Positions 6,215-6,879 of a stretch of DNA of 6,879 bases are shown piece by piece. The stretch is from JBBQSU01 sp038234815 (GTDB lineage: Bacteria > Planctomycetota > Phycisphaerae > Tepidisphaerales > Tepidisphaeraceae), in NCBI GenBank assembly GCA_038234815.1, contig JBBQSU010000174.1:1-6879 (forward strand), given 5' to 3'. The position numbers were made by a program, and so were the translations under genes. Position 1 is the first letter of the stretch, and each line of letters opens with the position of its first letter. The notes beneath the pieces were generated by a model, which saw only the letters and a list, made by a program, of their open reading frames with translations, made no database searches and was not told where the DNA came from.

Positions 6215-6519
6215 TGGACGTGTCCGGCCGGCAGGGGTTTGTGTCGTTCGCGGCAGAGCGGGAGATGTCACGGCGGGATGCGTGCGAACTGGTGAAGGTG
6301 AGCCGTCGCCGGTTGGGGTCTATGAGCCGCAAGGCCGTCGGGGATGCGGAAGTAGTTGCCCGCCTGAAGGATCTGGCGGCGGCATATCCCAGCTATGGGG
6401 TGCGGCTGTTGTGGGCGAAACTGCGGCAGGCAGGACGGCTGGTCAAGGGCACCATTCGAGACATTGCAGCAATCCATGACGGCATTTGGAGTTTCGTTCG
6501 CAAGGCAGGCAGCGATTAA
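6211..6519 (+). pseudogene. IS3-family transposase OrfB, truncated
   Basis: Codons from 6211 to about 6444 encode the OrfB N-terminus: the segment MSRRDACELVKVSRRRLG and the HTH_21 block AAYPSYGVRLLWAKLRQAGR. Family members continue with a 'vN.KRV.RL' segment and the rve/DDE integrase core, about 280 residues in all. Here the homology ends at Val78, and 24 unrelated residues (KGTIRDIAAIH... to AGSD) follow before a stop at 6517-6519. All three catalytic acidic residues are missing. The product cannot be an active transposase, but a fused OrfAB fragment could still bind IS ends and interfere with full-length copies elsewhere. Confidence 0.88.
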
Positions 6520-6709
6520 GCAGATGTATCAATCTTTTTTCATAAAGATGTCTGCATTGATGGTAACTGATTCTGCTATTTCAAATTCGTTTCCATTGAT
6601 TCCATTGAAACTGAAGAGCATGTTTGATGGAATCTCCGAATTTCTGAACGATGTAACAGGTGCCGGAGGTGGTCCCGGTGCGGCTAATCGTCGAGTCTAT
6701 GGGAGCTAA
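6476..6709 (+). CDS. Small ORF of unknown function (77 residues), possibly a 3' gene remnant
   Basis: I do not recognise this product. It begins MTAFGVSFARQAAIKQ, has an amphipathic or hydrophobic middle (MYQSFFIKMSALM, then NSFPLIPLKLKSMF) and ends in a Gly-rich basic tail, TGAGGGPGAANRRVYGS. No strong Shine-Dalgarno sequence precedes the ATG at 6476. The frame is open upstream through the IS junction at about 6446, so this may instead be the C-terminal piece of a larger gene that lost its 5' part when the IS3 3' end was deleted. Its DNA is more AT-rich than the genes to the left. Its stop is 26 bp before the next start on the same strand, which suggests an operon. Confidence 0.4.
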   Translation: MTAFGVSFARQAAIKQMYQSFFIKMSALMVTDSAISNSFPLIPLKLKSMFDGISEFLNDVTGAGGGPGAANRRVYGS

Positions 6710-6735
6710 GCCCCCATCTTTCGAATGGGAAAACA

Positions 6736-6879
6736 ATGAAGCGTGTATTGTATCTTTCATTGTCATTGCTTCTTCTACTTTGTTCGTTCGTCGCTGGCGT
6801 GCTTATAGCACTCGTTGGGCTGGCGCTTCTAAGGGTAATAACGAAATGGACTTTTTTGGACCGCATAGATCCCTATTTT
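6736..6879 (+). CDS. N-terminus of a membrane-anchored protein, partial
   Basis: An ATG at 6736 opens a frame of 48 codons that continues past the window end. It starts MKRVLYLSLSLLLLCSFVAG and goes on IALVGLALLRVITKWTFLDR. A basic start and a hydrophobic stretch of about 30 residues (4-35) indicate a signal anchor or first transmembrane segment. The Cys at 15 is in LLLLC and lacks a small residue before it, so a lipoprotein is unlikely. GGGA at 6727-6730 lies 5 nt upstream. The family cannot be told from this fragment. Confidence 0.6.
   Translation, partial: MKRVLYLSLSLLLLLCSFVAGVLIALVGLALLRVITKWTFLDRIDPYF

Larger units (their letters stand above)
5887..6446 (+). mobile_element. IS3-family element (IS407-like), 3'-truncated
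   Basis: The element begins with a TG-initiated terminal sequence at about 5887, followed by orfA at 5951 and the first part of orfB in the -1 frame. The orfA sequence (start MKKRFTEEQIVGILNEG) is typical of the IS407-like branch of IS3. The orfB similarity ends at about 6446, just after its HTH_21 region. No right inverted repeat complementary to the left end appears before the window ends. About two thirds of the element, with the catalytic domain, is missing, so it cannot transpose unaided. Confidence 0.85.

Noticed and set aside
5879..6332. Minus-strand ORFs of 130 and 113 residues over the IS3 orfA/orfB region
   Set aside because: They are antisense to orfA and orfB, which match IS3-family proteins; no independent support.
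6581..6866. Minus-strand ORFs of 61 and 60 residues at the right end
   Set aside because: They overlap the more convincing plus-strand small ORF and signal-anchor frame, and have no ribosome-binding site or recognisable feature.
1..6879. Composite transposon bounded by the two IS elements
   Set aside because: The two elements belong to different families (ISNCY-like or IS21-like on the left, IS3 on the right) and the right one is truncated, so they cannot mobilise the segment together.

Overview
The window looks like a piece of a GC-rich bacterial chromosome from the PVC group, most likely a planctomycete of the Phycisphaerae type or a verrucomicrobium. The clues are a large secreted protein of the autotransporter-associated beta-strand-repeat class with a planctomycete-style N-terminal module, a GntR-type DNA-binding domain joined to a LacI-type sugar-sensor domain, and a high density of insertion-sequence debris. 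The taxonomic call is inference from protein style, not from a marker gene.

Layout. Positions 1-126 are the end of an insertion sequence that runs off the left edge, with the first 13 codons of its transposase on the minus strand and two exact 20-bp subterminal repeats. This element sits inside the 3' part of a minus-strand gene (64-2352) for an exported beta-strand-repeat protein; the last 20 codons before its stop come from the IS. Upstream of it on the same strand lies a GntR/LacI-type regulator (2420-3589). A 213-bp AT-rich divergent control region (3590-3802) separates this from a plus-strand gene (3803-5527). That gene encodes a 574-residue protein without a signal peptide which resembles heparinase II/III-like (alpha/alpha)6-toroid lyases. 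A 359-bp gene-free stretch follows (5528-5886), then a 3'-truncated IS3-family element (5887 to about 6446). The last 430 bp are more AT-rich and hold a small ORF of unknown function and the start of a membrane-anchored protein that leaves the window.

How the genes may work together. The three central genes form a plausible carbohydrate-response locus. A sugar-responsive repressor would control itself, the surface protein gene downstream of it, and a divergent cytoplasmic enzyme acting on imported oligosaccharides. The divergent region carries a clear promoter for the regulator (TTGACA, 17 bp, TAAATT). It also holds two related 18-bp sites, each with TTACAA repeated at 11-bp spacing, one next to each start, which are the best operator candidates. 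The left IS has removed the C-terminus of the surface protein, probably with its cell-envelope anchor, so this arm of the locus may be dead or altered. I see no tRNA, rRNA, CRISPR array, phage module or clearly new defence system.
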